Shown: positions 39,952 to 48,826 of the stretch, one piece after another
How the letters are laid out: each line of letters starts with the position of its first letter
How positions within the stretch are numbered: the stretch's first letter is position 1
NCBI RefSeq assembly: GCF_013408555.1
Contig: NZ_JACBZN010000001.1
Location: 62,001-126,000, forward strand
Length of the DNA stretch: 64,000 nucleotides
Direction: 5' to 3'
DNA from: Aeromicrobium tamlense
GTDB taxonomy: Bacteria; Actinomycetota; Actinomycetes; Propionibacteriales; Nocardioidaceae
The notes under the pieces: model-generated
Seen by the model: the letters and a program-made list of their open reading frames with translations, nothing else
What the model was told of the DNA's origin: nothing
Databases searched by the model: none
Translations under genes and position numbers: made by a program

Positions 39952-40947
39952 GTGGCTGCCTCCCTGTCTCCCGTCGCCGGTTCCGCACGCGAGGTGCTGG
40001 AGCTGCTGCGGCCCTGGGTGACGGGTGGCGGCGAGCCGCTGCTCATGCACACGTCGGGCAGCACCGGCGAGCCGAAGCCTCTCCGGCTGTCCCACGCGGC
40101 GGTCCTCGCGTCGGCGCACGCCGCACTGTCGCGGCTCGGCGGACCGGCGCAGTGGCTCTCGGCGCTGCCGCCGACCGGGGTGGGCGGGCTGCAGGTGCTC
40201 GTGCGCTCGATCGTCGCGGGCACCGAGCCGGTCTTCCTGGACGAGCACGCCGGCATCGCCTCGGCCGCCGCGGCGATGACGGGGTCGCGACGCTACGCCT
40301 CGCTCGTGCCCACCCAGCTGTTCCGGCTGGTGGAGTCCGGGCGGGCCGGCGACCTCGCCTCGTTCGACGCGGTGCTGCTCGGCGGTGCCGCCGCGCCGCG
40401 TGCCGTGCTGGAGCGTGCGGCCGAGGCGGGCGTGCGGATCGTGCGGACCTACGGCATGACCGAGACGTGCGGCGGCTGCGTGTACGACGGGATCCCACTC
40501 GACGGGGTACGGCTGCGGATCGAGGACGACGGCCGGGTGGCGATCGCGGGTGCCGTGCTGGCCGACGGCGTCGGCGAGTGGCTCGTGACGAACGACCTCG
40601 GCCGGATCGACGACGACGGTCGCCTGCACGTGCTGGGTCGCGCCGACCAGGTGGCGGTGAGCGGCGGGGTGAACGTGCCTTTGGCCGCGGTCGAGTCCAC
40701 GCTGCGCGACGAGCCGGGCGTGTTGGACGTCGTGGTCGTCGCGCGGCCCGACCCCGAGTGGGGACAGGCGGTGGTGGCGTTCGTCGTGGGCGATCTCGAC
40801 CGCGCCCAGGCCGCGGCGGCCCTCGAACGCGCTGGCCACCCGCGCACCTGGACCCCTCGCGCCGTCCACCGCCTCGACGCCCTCCCGCTCCTGCCGAACG
40901 GCAAGCCCGACCGCGTCGCGCTGGCGGGTGACGGTTTCCCCGGTTAA
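39952..40947 (+). CDS. menE: o-Succinylbenzoate-CoA ligase
   Basis: 331 residues, a compact adenylate-forming enzyme. The phosphate loop is [19 protein letters not shown], the adenylate motif [14 protein letters not shown], and the C-terminal catalytic lysine lies in LLPNGKPDR. Typical MenE enzymes are longer at the N-terminus; this short form resembles the mycobacterial one. It activates o-succinylbenzoate with CoA for MenB. The last residues (DGFPG) and the stop codon come from the palindromic repeat that begins at 40929, so that repeat has replaced or extended the original end. Confidence 0.9.
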   Translation: MAASLSPVAGSAREVLELLRPWVTGGGEPLLMHTSGSTGEPKPLRLSHAAVLASAHAALSRLGGPAQWLSALPPTGVGGLQVLVRSIVAGTEPVFLDEHAGIASAAAAMTGSRRYASLVPTQLFRLVESGRAGDLASFDAVLLGGAAAPRAVLERAAEAGVRIVRTYGMTETCGGCVYDGIPLDGVRLRIEDDGRVAIAGAVLADGVGEWLVTNDLGRIDDDGRLHVLGRADQVAVSGGVNVPLAAVESTLRDEPGVLDVVVVARPDPEWGQAVVAFVVGDLDRAQAAAALERAGHPRTWTPRAVHRLDALPLLPNGKPDRVALAGDGFPG

Positions 40948-41072
40948 CCGGGGAAACTGTCACTTCACGAGGTTTGCGAACCACGCGAAGTGACAGGAAA
41001 CCTCGTTCAGTCGAGGTGTCGGGGCCGAGCGAGGCACCGGCCGGGAAGCCCACGTCACCGGGGAAACCGTCA
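40929..41072. repeat. Palindromic element with 15-bp inverted ends, copy B (after menE)
   Basis: TGACGGTTTCCCCGG (40929-40943) is repeated in perfect inversion at 41058-41072. Inside lie a 24-nt perfect palindrome (40934-40957), a 10-bp stem (40957-40966 with 40987-40996) around GGTTTGCGAACC (40971-40982), and AAACCTCGTTCAGT (40998-41011), which matches copy A in inversion. It overlaps the menE stop. It may be a small non-autonomous mobile element or a bidirectional terminator. Confidence 0.75.
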
Positions 41073-41080
41073 GACGGACA

Positions 41081-41728
41081 TCAGAGCGAGGCGAGAGCGT
41101 CGGCGACGGGGGTGTCGCCGCCCACGACCTCGAACTGCTTCCCGATGGTGCTGTCGTCGGCGAGGACGGCCGCGAGGACGGCGGCCACGTCGGCGCGGGG
41201 GATCTCGCCGCGGTCGACGGTCTCGCCCACCTCGACCCGGCCCGTGCCGGCGTCGTCGGTGAGGGCGCCGGGGCGCACGATCGTCCAGTCGAGGCCGCTC
41301 TCGCGCAGGGCGGTGTCGGCGTCGCGCTTGGCCTCCACGTAGGCCTTCCACACCGGCTCGACGTCGTCTCCGGGGGCGGTGTCGACGCCCATCGCCGACA
41401 ACTGCACGAAGCGCTTGACGCCGAGCGACTTCGCCGCCTCGATCGACTTCAGCGAGCCCTCGAGGTCGACGCTCCTCTTCCGCTCGATCTTGCCGTCGGG
41501 CCCGCCGCCGGCCGCGAACACCACGGCGTGGCAGTCGGTGAAGACCGTCGCGAAGTCCTCGGCCGAGGCGTTCTCGATGTCGAGCAGCCGGATCGCCGCG
41601 CCGGGCAGGTCGGCGGCGTGGTCGGGGTTGCGGACGAGGGCGACCGGGAGGTCGCCGCGGTCGGTGAGCAGAGGGACGAGGAGGCGGGCCACCTGGCCGT
41701 GGCCTCCCACGATGGCGATGTCGGACAT
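41081..41728 (-). CDS. NAD(P)-binding SDR-like protein (NAD(P)H-binding family), 215 aa
   Basis: An atypical short-chain dehydrogenase of the NmrA/YwnB kind. IAIVGGHGQVARLLVPLL is the dinucleotide loop, FVQLSAMGVD is the active-site strand and YVEAKRDADTALRESGLDWTIVRPGAL the following helix and strand. Such proteins act as redox sensors or flavin/biliverdin-type reductases. Nothing indicates the substrate. ATG 41728 is chosen because TACGGT is 6 nt upstream. Convergent with menE across copy B of the repeat. Confidence 0.82.
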   Translation of the reverse strand: MSDIAIVGGHGQVARLLVPLLTDRGDLPVALVRNPDHAADLPGAAIRLLDIENASAEDFATVFTDCHAVVFAAGGGPDGKIERKRSVDLEGSLKSIEAAKSLGVKRFVQLSAMGVDTAPGDDVEPVWKAYVEAKRDADTALRESGLDWTIVRPGALTDDAGTGRVEVGETVDRGEIPRADVAAVLAAVLADDSTIGKQFEVVGGDTPVADALASL

Positions 41729-41734
41729 GACTCC

Positions 41735-41740
41735 ACCGTA
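41735..41740 (-). promoter_or_regulatory. -10 box of the SDR-like gene (leaderless)
   Basis: Reverse-strand TACGGT ends 6 nt before ATG 41728. Confidence 0.45.
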
Positions 41741-41809
41741 GGCAGGTCCGCGCGACTCCGCCCGTCGCGAAGTTCGAGGCGCAGTGGAACCTGAGCGCCT
41801 CACCGTGGA

Positions 41810-41815
41810 TACTCT
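41810..41815 (+). promoter_or_regulatory. Probable -10 box of menC
   Basis: TACTCT ends 5 nt before GTG 41821, one base shorter than the other leaderless starts. Confidence 0.35.
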
Positions 41816-41820
41816 CGTGG

Positions 41821-42762
41821 GTGGAGTTCCGTACCTATTCGATCCCCATGCGCACGCGGTTCCGTGGACTCGAGAATCGTCAGGGGATGCTCGCCGAGGG
41901 CCCGGCCGGGTGGGCCGAGTTCAGCCCGTTCCCCGAGTACGACCACATCACCTCGCTGCCCTGGCTGCAGGCCGCCGTCGAGGCCGCGTGCAAGCCGTGG
42001 CCCGAGCCGGTGCGCGAGTGCGTCCCGATCAACGGCATCGTCCCCGCAGTCGGCGACGGCGCTACCGCCGCCCGCACCGCCGTCGAGAGCGGCTGCAAGA
42101 CCATCAAGATCAAGGTCGCCGAGGCCGGCGAGACGATCGAGAACGACATCGAGCGCATCGCCGCCATCCGCGACGCCCTGCCCGGCGTGCTGATCCGCAT
42201 CGACGCCAACGGCGCGTGGAGCGTCAAGGACGCGGTCAAGGCCATCAAGAAGCTCGACCACGTGGCCCGCGGCCTCGAGTACGTCGAGCAGCCGTGCGCC
42301 ACCGTCGAGGAGCTCGCGCAGGTGCGCCGCAAGGTCGATGTCCCGATCGCGGCCGACGAGTCGATCCGCCGCGCCGCCGACCCGTTCCGCGTGCGCGACC
42401 TCGACGCCGCCGACATCGCGGTGCTCAAGGTGCAGCCGCTCGGCGGCGTCCGCGCGTGCCTGCGCATCGCCGAGCAGATCGACATGCCGATCAGCGTCTC
42501 CAGCGCGGTCGAGACCTCGATCGGGCTGGCCGCCAGCGTCGCGCTCGCCGCGGCCCTGCCGGATCTTCCGTACGCGTGCGGCATCGGCACGGCCCACCTC
42601 CTGACCAGCGACGTCGTCGCCGAGCCGCTCGAGCCGGTGGACGGCAGCCTGTGGCCCACGCGCCCCGTGCTCGACGAGGAGGCCTACGCCAAGGTCGCCG
42701 CCCCGGCCGAGGTCGACGAGCGCTGGCAGGCCCGCCTCGACCACGTACGGGAGTCGTTGTGA
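41821..42762 (+). CDS. menC: o-Succinylbenzoate synthase
   Basis: 313 residues of the enolase superfamily (MLE subgroup). The catalytic lysine pair is in KTIKIKVAE, the metal ligands are in RIDANGAW, YVEQPCA and IAADES, and the second base lysine is in AVLKVQPLGG. It dehydrates SHCHC to o-succinylbenzoate. Like other actinobacterial MenC proteins, it lacks part of the N-terminal capping domain. menD begins within its last codon (GTGA overlap), forming a menC-menD operon. Confidence 0.92.
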   Translation: MEFRTYSIPMRTRFRGLENRQGMLAEGPAGWAEFSPFPEYDHITSLPWLQAAVEAACKPWPEPVRECVPINGIVPAVGDGATAARTAVESGCKTIKIKVAEAGETIENDIERIAAIRDALPGVLIRIDANGAWSVKDAVKAIKKLDHVARGLEYVEQPCATVEELAQVRRKVDVPIAADESIRRAADPFRVRDLDAADIAVLKVQPLGGVRACLRIAEQIDMPISVSSAVETSIGLAASVALAAALPDLPYACGIGTAHLLTSDVVAEPLEPVDGSLWPTRPVLDEEAYAKVAAPAEVDERWQARLDHVRESL

Positions 42763-44300
42763 CCGACGAGAGAGCCGTCGAGACCGCACGCCGGCTCGTC
42801 GCGACCCTCCTCGCGCAGGAGGTCTCCGACGCCGTCCTGTCTCCCGGCTCGCGCTCGGGTCCGATCGCGCTGGCGCTGCACGCCGCCGACGACCAGGGCC
42901 TCATCCGGCTGCACGTCCGCGTCGACGAGCGCGAGGCCGGCTTCCTGGCGCTCGGCCTGGCCAAGGCGTCCGGCCGCCTCACCCCCGTCATCACCACGTC
43001 CGGCACCGCCGTGGCCAACCTGCACCCCGCCCTGCTCGAGGCGCTGCACGCGAACGTGCCCGTCCTGGCCGTCACCGCCGACCGCCCGGGCGCCCTGCGC
43101 GGCACGGGCGCGAACCAGACCACCGTGCAGCCGGGCATGTTCCCCGGCATCACCTTCACCGACCGCATCACCGGCCTGGCCGGTGCGGTGCGCGGCGGCG
43201 GCCCGGTGCACCTCAACGTCGAGCTCGACGAGCCGCTCGTCGAGTCCGTCTCGTGGAAGTTCCCGCAGAACTCGTGGTCGATGAGCCAGCCCGTCGCGGG
43301 CCGCACCGAGGTGCTGGAGACCGGTCCCCGCACCCTCGTCGTCGCGGGCGACGGCGCCGACCCCACGCTCGCCGCCGCGGCGCAGCAGGCCGGCTGGCCG
43401 ATCATCGCCGAGCCCTCGTCGGGACTGCGCGGCGCGCCCACCTCGGTGGCGTGCGGCCGCGTCGTGCTGGGCGGGCGGCTGATCGAGCGGATCGAGCGCA
43501 TCGTCAGCGCCGGCCATCCCACGCTCTCGCGTCCCGTGACGAACCTGCTGACGAAGACGAACCTGCCCACGGTGCACGTCGGCGACGCGTCCACGTTCCC
43601 GGGCGTCCCCGGTGGCAACGTGACGTTCGCCGACCGCATCTCCGTGCGTGGCGGCGTGACCGACGAGTCCTGGCTGCGCAGCTGGCTGCAGGCGGGCGAC
43701 CGCATCCAGAACGCCCTGCTGCAGGCCGAGCAGTTCACCGTCGCGGAGGCGGTCTGGAAGGCCGCCACCCGCGGGCTCCTCGTGCTCGGCTCGTCCAACA
43801 CCGTCCGCGACGTCGACCTCGTCGCGCCCGTGCGCGCGCCGGGCCCGCGCGTCCTGGCGAACCGGGGCCTCGCCGGCATCGACGGCACCGTCTCGACCGC
43901 GGTCGGCGCCGCGCTCACCAGCTACGGCCGCGCGATCGCGCTGATGGGCGACCTCACGTTCCTGCACGGCGCCAACGGCCTGCTCATCGGCCCGATCGAA
44001 CCGCGCCCCGACCTGACGATCGTCGTGCTCAACGACGACGGCGGTGGCATCTTCCACACGCTCGAGCAGGGATCGCCCGAGTACTCCCAGGCGTTCGAGC
44101 GCGTCTTCGGCACGCCCACGCGCACGAGGATCGACGCGCTGTGCGCCGCGCACGGGGTGAAGCACCGGCTCGTCGAGGCGAGCCAGCTGGCGGCCCACCT
44201 GTCGCGCGCGCCCGTCGGGATCGAGGTGCTCGAGGTGCAGGTCCAGCGCGCCGGACGCCGTGCCCTGCAATCGGTTGTCTCGGGTCTCGCCGCCGTCTAG
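42759..44300 (+). CDS. menD: 2-succinyl-5-enolpyruvyl-6-hydroxy-3-cyclohexene-1-carboxylate synthase
   Basis: 513 residues, thiamine-diphosphate-dependent. LSPGSRSGPIALAL contains the MenD-specific SPGSRS, VDEREAGFLALGLAKASGR the catalytic Glu, TTSGTAVANLHPA and TADRP follow, and GDLTFLHGANGL with LNDDGGGIFHTLEQ forms the cofactor and magnesium site. It joins 2-oxoglutarate to isochorismate, made by the isochorismate synthase at 51997. It is coupled to menC. The SEPHCHC-forming lyase MenH and MenB are not in the window. Confidence 0.94.
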   Translation: MTDERAVETARRLVATLLAQEVSDAVLSPGSRSGPIALALHAADDQGLIRLHVRVDEREAGFLALGLAKASGRLTPVITTSGTAVANLHPALLEALHANVPVLAVTADRPGALRGTGANQTTVQPGMFPGITFTDRITGLAGAVRGGGPVHLNVELDEPLVESVSWKFPQNSWSMSQPVAGRTEVLETGPRTLVVAGDGADPTLAAAAQQAGWPIIAEPSSGLRGAPTSVACGRVVLGGRLIERIERIVSAGHPTLSRPVTNLLTKTNLPTVHVGDASTFPGVPGGNVTFADRISVRGGVTDESWLRSWLQAGDRIQNALLQAEQFTVAEAVWKAATRGLLVLGSSNTVRDVDLVAPVRAPGPRVLANRGLAGIDGTVSTAVGAALTSYGRAIALMGDLTFLHGANGLLIGPIEPRPDLTIVVLNDDGGGIFHTLEQGSPEYSQAFERVFGTPTRTRIDALCAAHGVKHRLVEASQLAAHLSRAPVGIEVLEVQVQRAGRRALQSVVSGLAAV

Positions 44301-44345
44301 GTTTGTGGCCAGCGTCACACCGGGTTGCGCTGGGCAGGAGCAGAC

Positions 44346-45926
44346 ATGGCCGACGAGGCGTTCGACCACATCGTCATCGGTGCGGGAAGTGCCGGTGGCG
44401 TGATCGCCGCGAGGCTGAGCGAGGACCGCGACCGGCGCGTCCTGCTGCTCGAGGCGGGGCCCGCCGACGAGGACGACATGATCAAGATCCCGGCCGGCTT
44501 CAGCCAGCTGTTCAAGACCCGCTGGGACTGGAACTACGAGACCAGCGCGCAGAAGCACCTGGGCGGCCGTCGCGCCTACTGGCCGCGCGGCAGGACCCTC
44601 GGCGGCAGCTCCTCGATCAACGCGATGATCTACATCCGCGGCAACGCCGCCGACTACGACGAGTGGCGCGACGCGTACGGCGCCACCGGCTGGGGCTACG
44701 ACGACGTGCTGCCCTACTTCGTGAAGTCGGAGGCCAACCAGCGTCTCGCCGGGCCGTACCACGGCACGCAGGGCCCGCTGGTCGTCGAGGACCGCCGCTT
44801 CACCCACGAGCTGACCTCGGCGTTCGTCGAGTCGGCCGTCGCGGCGGGTCTGAAGCAGAACGACGACTTCAACGGCGCCACGCAGGAGGGCGCCGGCGTC
44901 TACCAGGTCACGAACCGCCGCGGCGAGCGCTGGTCGGTGGCCGACGCCTACATCCGGCCCGCGATGGGTCGCCCGAACCTCACGGTGCGCACCGAGGCCT
45001 TCGTGACCCGCATCCTCATCGAGAACGGCCGCGCCACCGGCGTCGCCTACCGCAAGCACGGCCAGGAGCACGTGGTCCGGGCGGACGGCGAGGTCATCCT
45101 GTCCGGCGGTGCGATCAACAGCCCGCAGCTGCTCATGCTCTCGGGCGTCGGCCCCGGCGCGCACCTGCGCGAGGTCGGCATCGACGTGGTGGTGGACTCA
45201 CCGGGCGTGGGCCAGAACCTCCAGGACCACCCGGTGGCCGGCAGCCTGGTCTACACGCGCAACACCACCGACCTCGCCGACGCGATCACCGTGGCGAACA
45301 TGCTGCGGTGGAAGGCCACCAAGACGGGGCCGCTGGTGTCCAACATCGGCGAGGGCGGTGCGTTCTACGCCTCGCGCGACGACCTCGACCTGCCCGACAT
45401 CCAGATCCACGTGGCGCCCAGCGGCTTCTACGACAACGGTCTGCACGAGCCCGTGCGCCGCTCGGTCACGGTGGCGCCGACGCTGGTCAACGTGCAGAGC
45501 CGCGGCCAGATCCGGCTCCGCTCGGCCGACCCGTCGTGGCACCCCGAGATCGACCCCGCGTACTTCGACGACCGCGCCGACCTCGACGCGATGCTCGGCG
45601 GCTACCGCCGGATGCTCGACATGATCTGGCAGGGCCCGATGGCGCGGATGCTCGACGAGCCGTGGGAGCCCGCCGTGCGCAACCCCACCGACGACCAGAT
45701 CCTCGACGTCGTCTCGCGGCTGGGCCAGACGCTGTACCACCCGACCTCCACGTGTGCCATGGGTACCGTCGAGGGCAGCGTCGTCGATCCCGAGCTGAAG
45801 GTCCACGGCGTCGACGGCCTGCGGGTCGCCGACGCCTCGGTCATGCCGCGTGTCCCGCGTGGCAACACCAACGCACCCACCATCATGATCGGCGAGAAGG
45901 TCGCCGATCTCATCCGAGGAGCCTGA
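44346..45926 (+). CDS. GMC-family FAD-dependent alcohol dehydrogenase/oxidase, 526 aa
   Basis: The FAD loop is IVIGAGSAGGVIAARL. GRTLGGSSSINAMIYIRG and GAINSPQLLMLSGVGP are the two GMC signatures, and the catalytic histidine is H465 in LYHPTSTCAMG, with NTNAP later. It resembles choline dehydrogenase and the alkanol or polyethylene-glycol dehydrogenases. No osmoprotectant gene is present to favour choline. The aldehyde dehydrogenase starts 1 nt after its stop, so together they oxidise an unknown alcohol to an acid. AGGAG precedes the ATG. Confidence 0.85.
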   Translation: MADEAFDHIVIGAGSAGGVIAARLSEDRDRRVLLLEAGPADEDDMIKIPAGFSQLFKTRWDWNYETSAQKHLGGRRAYWPRGRTLGGSSSINAMIYIRGNAADYDEWRDAYGATGWGYDDVLPYFVKSEANQRLAGPYHGTQGPLVVEDRRFTHELTSAFVESAVAAGLKQNDDFNGATQEGAGVYQVTNRRGERWSVADAYIRPAMGRPNLTVRTEAFVTRILIENGRATGVAYRKHGQEHVVRADGEVILSGGAINSPQLLMLSGVGPGAHLREVGIDVVVDSPGVGQNLQDHPVAGSLVYTRNTTDLADAITVANMLRWKATKTGPLVSNIGEGGAFYASRDDLDLPDIQIHVAPSGFYDNGLHEPVRRSVTVAPTLVNVQSRGQIRLRSADPSWHPEIDPAYFDDRADLDAMLGGYRRMLDMIWQGPMARMLDEPWEPAVRNPTDDQILDVVSRLGQTLYHPTSTCAMGTVEGSVVDPELKVHGVDGLRVADASVMPRVPRGNTNAPTIMIGEKVADLIRGA

Positions 45927-45927
45927 C

Positions 45928-47457
45928 ATGACCGCCACCATCGAGCCCTCCGTGGAGACCACCGAGGGTCCCCGGCCCACGTTCGACTCGCTGAACCCCG
46001 CCACGGGAGACGTCGTCGGCACCTTCCCGATCGACGGCCGGGCCGAGGTCGACGCCGCGGTGGCGGCCGCGCGCGAGGCCTCCGCCTGGTGGCGCGACCT
46101 GGGCTTCGACGGCCGCAAGGAGTACCTGCTCCAGTGGCGCAGCGTGCTGACCCGCCGGCTCAGCCAGCTCGCCGACCAGGTGCACCGCGAGGGCGGCAAG
46201 CCGCACGGCGACGCGCTGCTCGAGGCCGGCCTGGCGATCGACCACATCGCGTGGGCCGCCAAGTCCGCCGGCAAGGTGCTCGGCCGCCACAAGGTCGGCA
46301 CGGGCCTGCTGATGTCCAACCAGACCGCCTACGTCGAGTACAAGCCGCTCGGCGTCGTCGGCGTGATCGGCCCGTGGAACTACCCGACCTTCACGCCGAT
46401 GGGCTCGATCGCGTACGCGCTGGCCGCCGGCAACGCCGTGGTGTTCAAGCCCAGCGAGTACACGCCGGGCGTCGGCCGCTTCCTCGTGGACACGTTCACC
46501 GAGGTCGTGCACGGCCGCCCCGTCCTGAACCTCGTCACCGGCCTGGGCGAGACCGGCAACCACCTGTGCACCGCCGCCGTCGACAAGATCGCGTTCACCG
46601 GCTCGGCCGCCACGGGCAAGAAGGTGATGGCGGCCTGCGCCGAGAACCTCACGCCCGTCGTCATCGAGGCCGGCGGCAAGGACTCGCTCATCGTCGACGA
46701 GGACGCCGACCTGCAGTCGGCCGCCGAGGCGGCGCTGTGGGCGGGCATGTCGAACGCGGGCCAGACCTGCATCGGCACCGAGCGCGTCTACGTGCACGAG
46801 AAGGTCTTCGACCCGTTCATGGCCGAGCTGCTCAAGCAGGCCGAGGGCATCCGTCCCGGCTACGACGACGGCGGCGTCTACGGCCCCGCCACGATGCCCA
46901 AGCAGCTCGACGTCATCCGCAGCCACATCGACGACGCCCTCGCCCGCGGCGGCCAGGCGGTCCTGGGTGGCGCCGGTGCGGTCGGCGACAAGTACGTGCA
47001 GCCCACGATCATCACCCACGTGCCCGAGGACTCGCTCGCGGTCACCGAGGAGACCTTCGGCCCCACCCTCGTGGTCAACCCGGTCAAGGACATGGACGAG
47101 GCCGTCGAGCTGACCAACGCCACGAAGTACGGCCTGGCCGGCGCGGTCTTCGGCAAGAAGCGCGCCATGGACGTGGCCGCGCGGATCCGGTCGGGCATGA
47201 CCTCGGTGAACTCGGTGATCTCCTTCGCCGCGATCCCGGGCCTGCCGTTCGGCGGCGTGGGCGACTCGGGCTTCGGCCGCATCCACGGCCCCGACGGCCT
47301 GCGCGAGTTCACCTACCCGAAGGCCATCACGAAGCAGCGGATGAAGCCCGTCCTCATGCTGCAGTCGCTCACCCGCGACGAGAAGACCGAGAGCCGGTTC
47401 CAGCAGATCCTCACCGTCATGCACGGCGGGTCCAGCACGCTGCCGAAGCGGCGCTGA
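45928..47457 (+). CDS. NAD(P)-dependent aldehyde dehydrogenase, 509 aa
   Basis: A standard aldehyde dehydrogenase. VVGVIGPWNYPTFTPMG and FKPSEYTP form the cofactor site, IEAGGKDSLIV contains the general-base Glu, and the nucleophile is C281 in SNAGQTCIGTERV. A C-terminal extension of about 40 basic residues after the usual end is visible. It is co-transcribed with the GMC enzyme 1 nt upstream and should take the aldehyde made there. The substrate is not deducible. A long bidirectional hairpin follows the stop. Confidence 0.9.
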   Translation: MTATIEPSVETTEGPRPTFDSLNPATGDVVGTFPIDGRAEVDAAVAAAREASAWWRDLGFDGRKEYLLQWRSVLTRRLSQLADQVHREGGKPHGDALLEAGLAIDHIAWAAKSAGKVLGRHKVGTGLLMSNQTAYVEYKPLGVVGVIGPWNYPTFTPMGSIAYALAAGNAVVFKPSEYTPGVGRFLVDTFTEVVHGRPVLNLVTGLGETGNHLCTAAVDKIAFTGSAATGKKVMAACAENLTPVVIEAGGKDSLIVDEDADLQSAAEAALWAGMSNAGQTCIGTERVYVHEKVFDPFMAELLKQAEGIRPGYDDGGVYGPATMPKQLDVIRSHIDDALARGGQAVLGGAGAVGDKYVQPTIITHVPEDSLAVTEETFGPTLVVNPVKDMDEAVELTNATKYGLAGAVFGKKRAMDVAARIRSGMTSVNSVISFAAIPGLPFGGVGDSGFGRIHGPDGLREFTYPKAITKQRMKPVLMLQSLTRDEKTESRFQQILTVMHGGSSTLPKRR

Positions 47458-47461
47458 CACG

Positions 47462-47504
47462 CGGCAGCACGCCCCGGGCCCTGAGGGTCCGGGGCGTGCT
47501 GCCG
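47462..47504. terminator. Bidirectional hairpin terminator
   Basis: CGGCAGCACGCCCCGG (47462-47477) pairs perfectly with 47489-47504, a 16-bp stem with an 11-nt loop that itself can pair further. It lies between the convergent aldehyde dehydrogenase and propeller genes. Confidence 0.75.
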
Positions 47505-47516
47505 TTCGGGTGGCGA

Positions 47517-48737
47517 TCACTTCCGCACGCGGAAGCTCTTCTTGGCCGCCGGGCCGAGACCCTTGCTGTTCTTCGCCTGCACGTAGACGGTGTTGACGCC
47601 GTTGCGCAGCTTCGAGCGCTTGATCTTCAGAGAGCGGCTCGAGCCGCTCACGTTGCGCTTGAGCAGGGTCTTGCCGCCCTTCTTCACCACGATCCGGTAG
47701 GACGTGATCTTCGCACCGCCGTTGGACGACGGAGCCTTCCAGACGACCTTGCGGACCTTCGAGGTGCGCTTGCCGCCGACCTTCAGCGACCGCACCTTGC
47801 CGGGCTTGGTGGCCGGCTTGACGAACAGGCTCTTGAAGACCCGGTAGCGACCCTGGCCGAAGTCGGCCACGGCGAACGATCCGCCGCCCAGGATCGTGAG
47901 GCCCGTCGACTGGCTCAGCGTCGAGGCGGGTCCGCCGAGGATCTTCAGCGCCGTGTCGTTCCCGTCCGCGTTCGGTGCGAACACGCGTACCGTGGCGGGG
48001 CTGAACGTCGCGACGTGGATGCGCCCGGCCGAGTCCGCGTCGAGTCCGTTGATCTCGGTGTTCGGCAGCGCGTTGTTGATCGACTGGATCGGCGTGGCGG
48101 CACCGTCCGCCGTGCGGGAGTACGCCCGCAGCTGGGTGCCGTTGGCGGTCCACACGCGAGGTCCGGAGACCACGATCGACCGGCCCTGGCCGAGCCCGGT
48201 GACCACGCGCTCGGTCGGCGCCGGGGACCCGGTCGCAGCGGGGGAGTAGACGTTGTACGCGTTCGTCTTGCGCACGTAGATCTCGCCCCCGGCGATGTCG
48301 ATGCCCCAGGCGTTGCCCGCGCCGGTGCCGAAGGTCTTCGTCGGCGCGACGTTGCCGCTGGCGTTCGGCGCGAACACGCGCACGTCCCCGGTGAGGTTGA
48401 CGACGTAGAGGAAGCCGTTCGCGTCGAGGGCGACGTCGCGGGGCGAGGCCAGCCCCGTGGCCGCGCCGCTGATCCGCCGTAGCGGAGCCGAGGCGCCCGA
48501 GGCGTTCGCCCGATGCACCACGACGGCGTTGTTGTTCTGGGACGCCACGTAGACGTTCCCGGCCGCGTCGTCCTCGATGCCGATGGGGCCGGACAGCTCG
48601 CCGCTGACGGTCTTGGTGGGCGGTACGTCCACGTTCACCGCGGCGCTCGCGGGCGCGGCGGCGATCAGTCCGGCGACCAGGGCGCCGGTGGTCCCGAGCG
48701 CCAGCGCGCGGGAGGTGGTCTTCACGAGGGGGCTCAT
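47517..48737 (-). CDS. Secreted NHL/beta-propeller protein with C-terminal fibronectin-III-like domain, 406 aa
   Basis: A signal peptide over residues 1 to about 32 (ALALGTTGALVAGLIAAAPASA) is followed by about five propeller-like repeats of the form GPIGIEDDAAGNVYVASQ, SPRDVALDANGFLYVVN and NGLDADSAGRIHVATF, each separated by phrases such as VFAPNASGN. From about residue 310, a Lys-rich fibronectin-III-like domain (KVVWKAPSSNGGAKITSYRIVV) ends the protein. It is extracellular or wall-bound; the ligand is unknown. ATG 48737 is preferred over the in-frame TTG at 48749 because TTGGAGA lies at Shine-Dalgarno distance. Confidence 0.78.
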   Translation of the reverse strand: MSPLVKTTSRALALGTTGALVAGLIAAAPASAAVNVDVPPTKTVSGELSGPIGIEDDAAGNVYVASQNNNAVVVHRANASGASAPLRRISGAATGLASPRDVALDANGFLYVVNLTGDVRVFAPNASGNVAPTKTFGTGAGNAWGIDIAGGEIYVRKTNAYNVYSPAATGSPAPTERVVTGLGQGRSIVVSGPRVWTANGTQLRAYSRTADGAATPIQSINNALPNTEINGLDADSAGRIHVATFSPATVRVFAPNADGNDTALKILGGPASTLSQSTGLTILGGGSFAVADFGQGRYRVFKSLFVKPATKPGKVRSLKVGGKRTSKVRKVVWKAPSSNGGAKITSYRIVVKKGGKTLLKRNVSGSSRSLKIKRSKLRNGVNTVYVQAKNSKGLGPAAKKSFRVRK

Positions 48738-48814
48738 CGGATTCTCCAATCTGGAAGGGAAGCGTCGTTCCCATGGCGATGGAGAGGCCGGGGACCGGGA
48801 CTTGAGACGGCGCG

Positions 48815-48820
48815 TAGTCT
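48815..48820 (+). promoter_or_regulatory. -10 box of the SGNH hydrolase gene (leaderless)
   Basis: TAGTCT ends 6 nt before GTG 48827. Confidence 0.45.
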
Positions 48821-48826
48821 CGGGAG

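Noticed and set aside
44309..44335. GCCAGCG/CGCTGG inverted repeat between menD and the GMC gene
   Set aside because: Only a 6-7-bp stem with a 12-nt loop; too weak for a terminator or operator call.
44346..47457. Choline-to-betaine pathway (betA-betB)
   Set aside because: Family resemblance is general; no choline transporter, BetI or other osmoprotection gene is present, so the substrate is left open.
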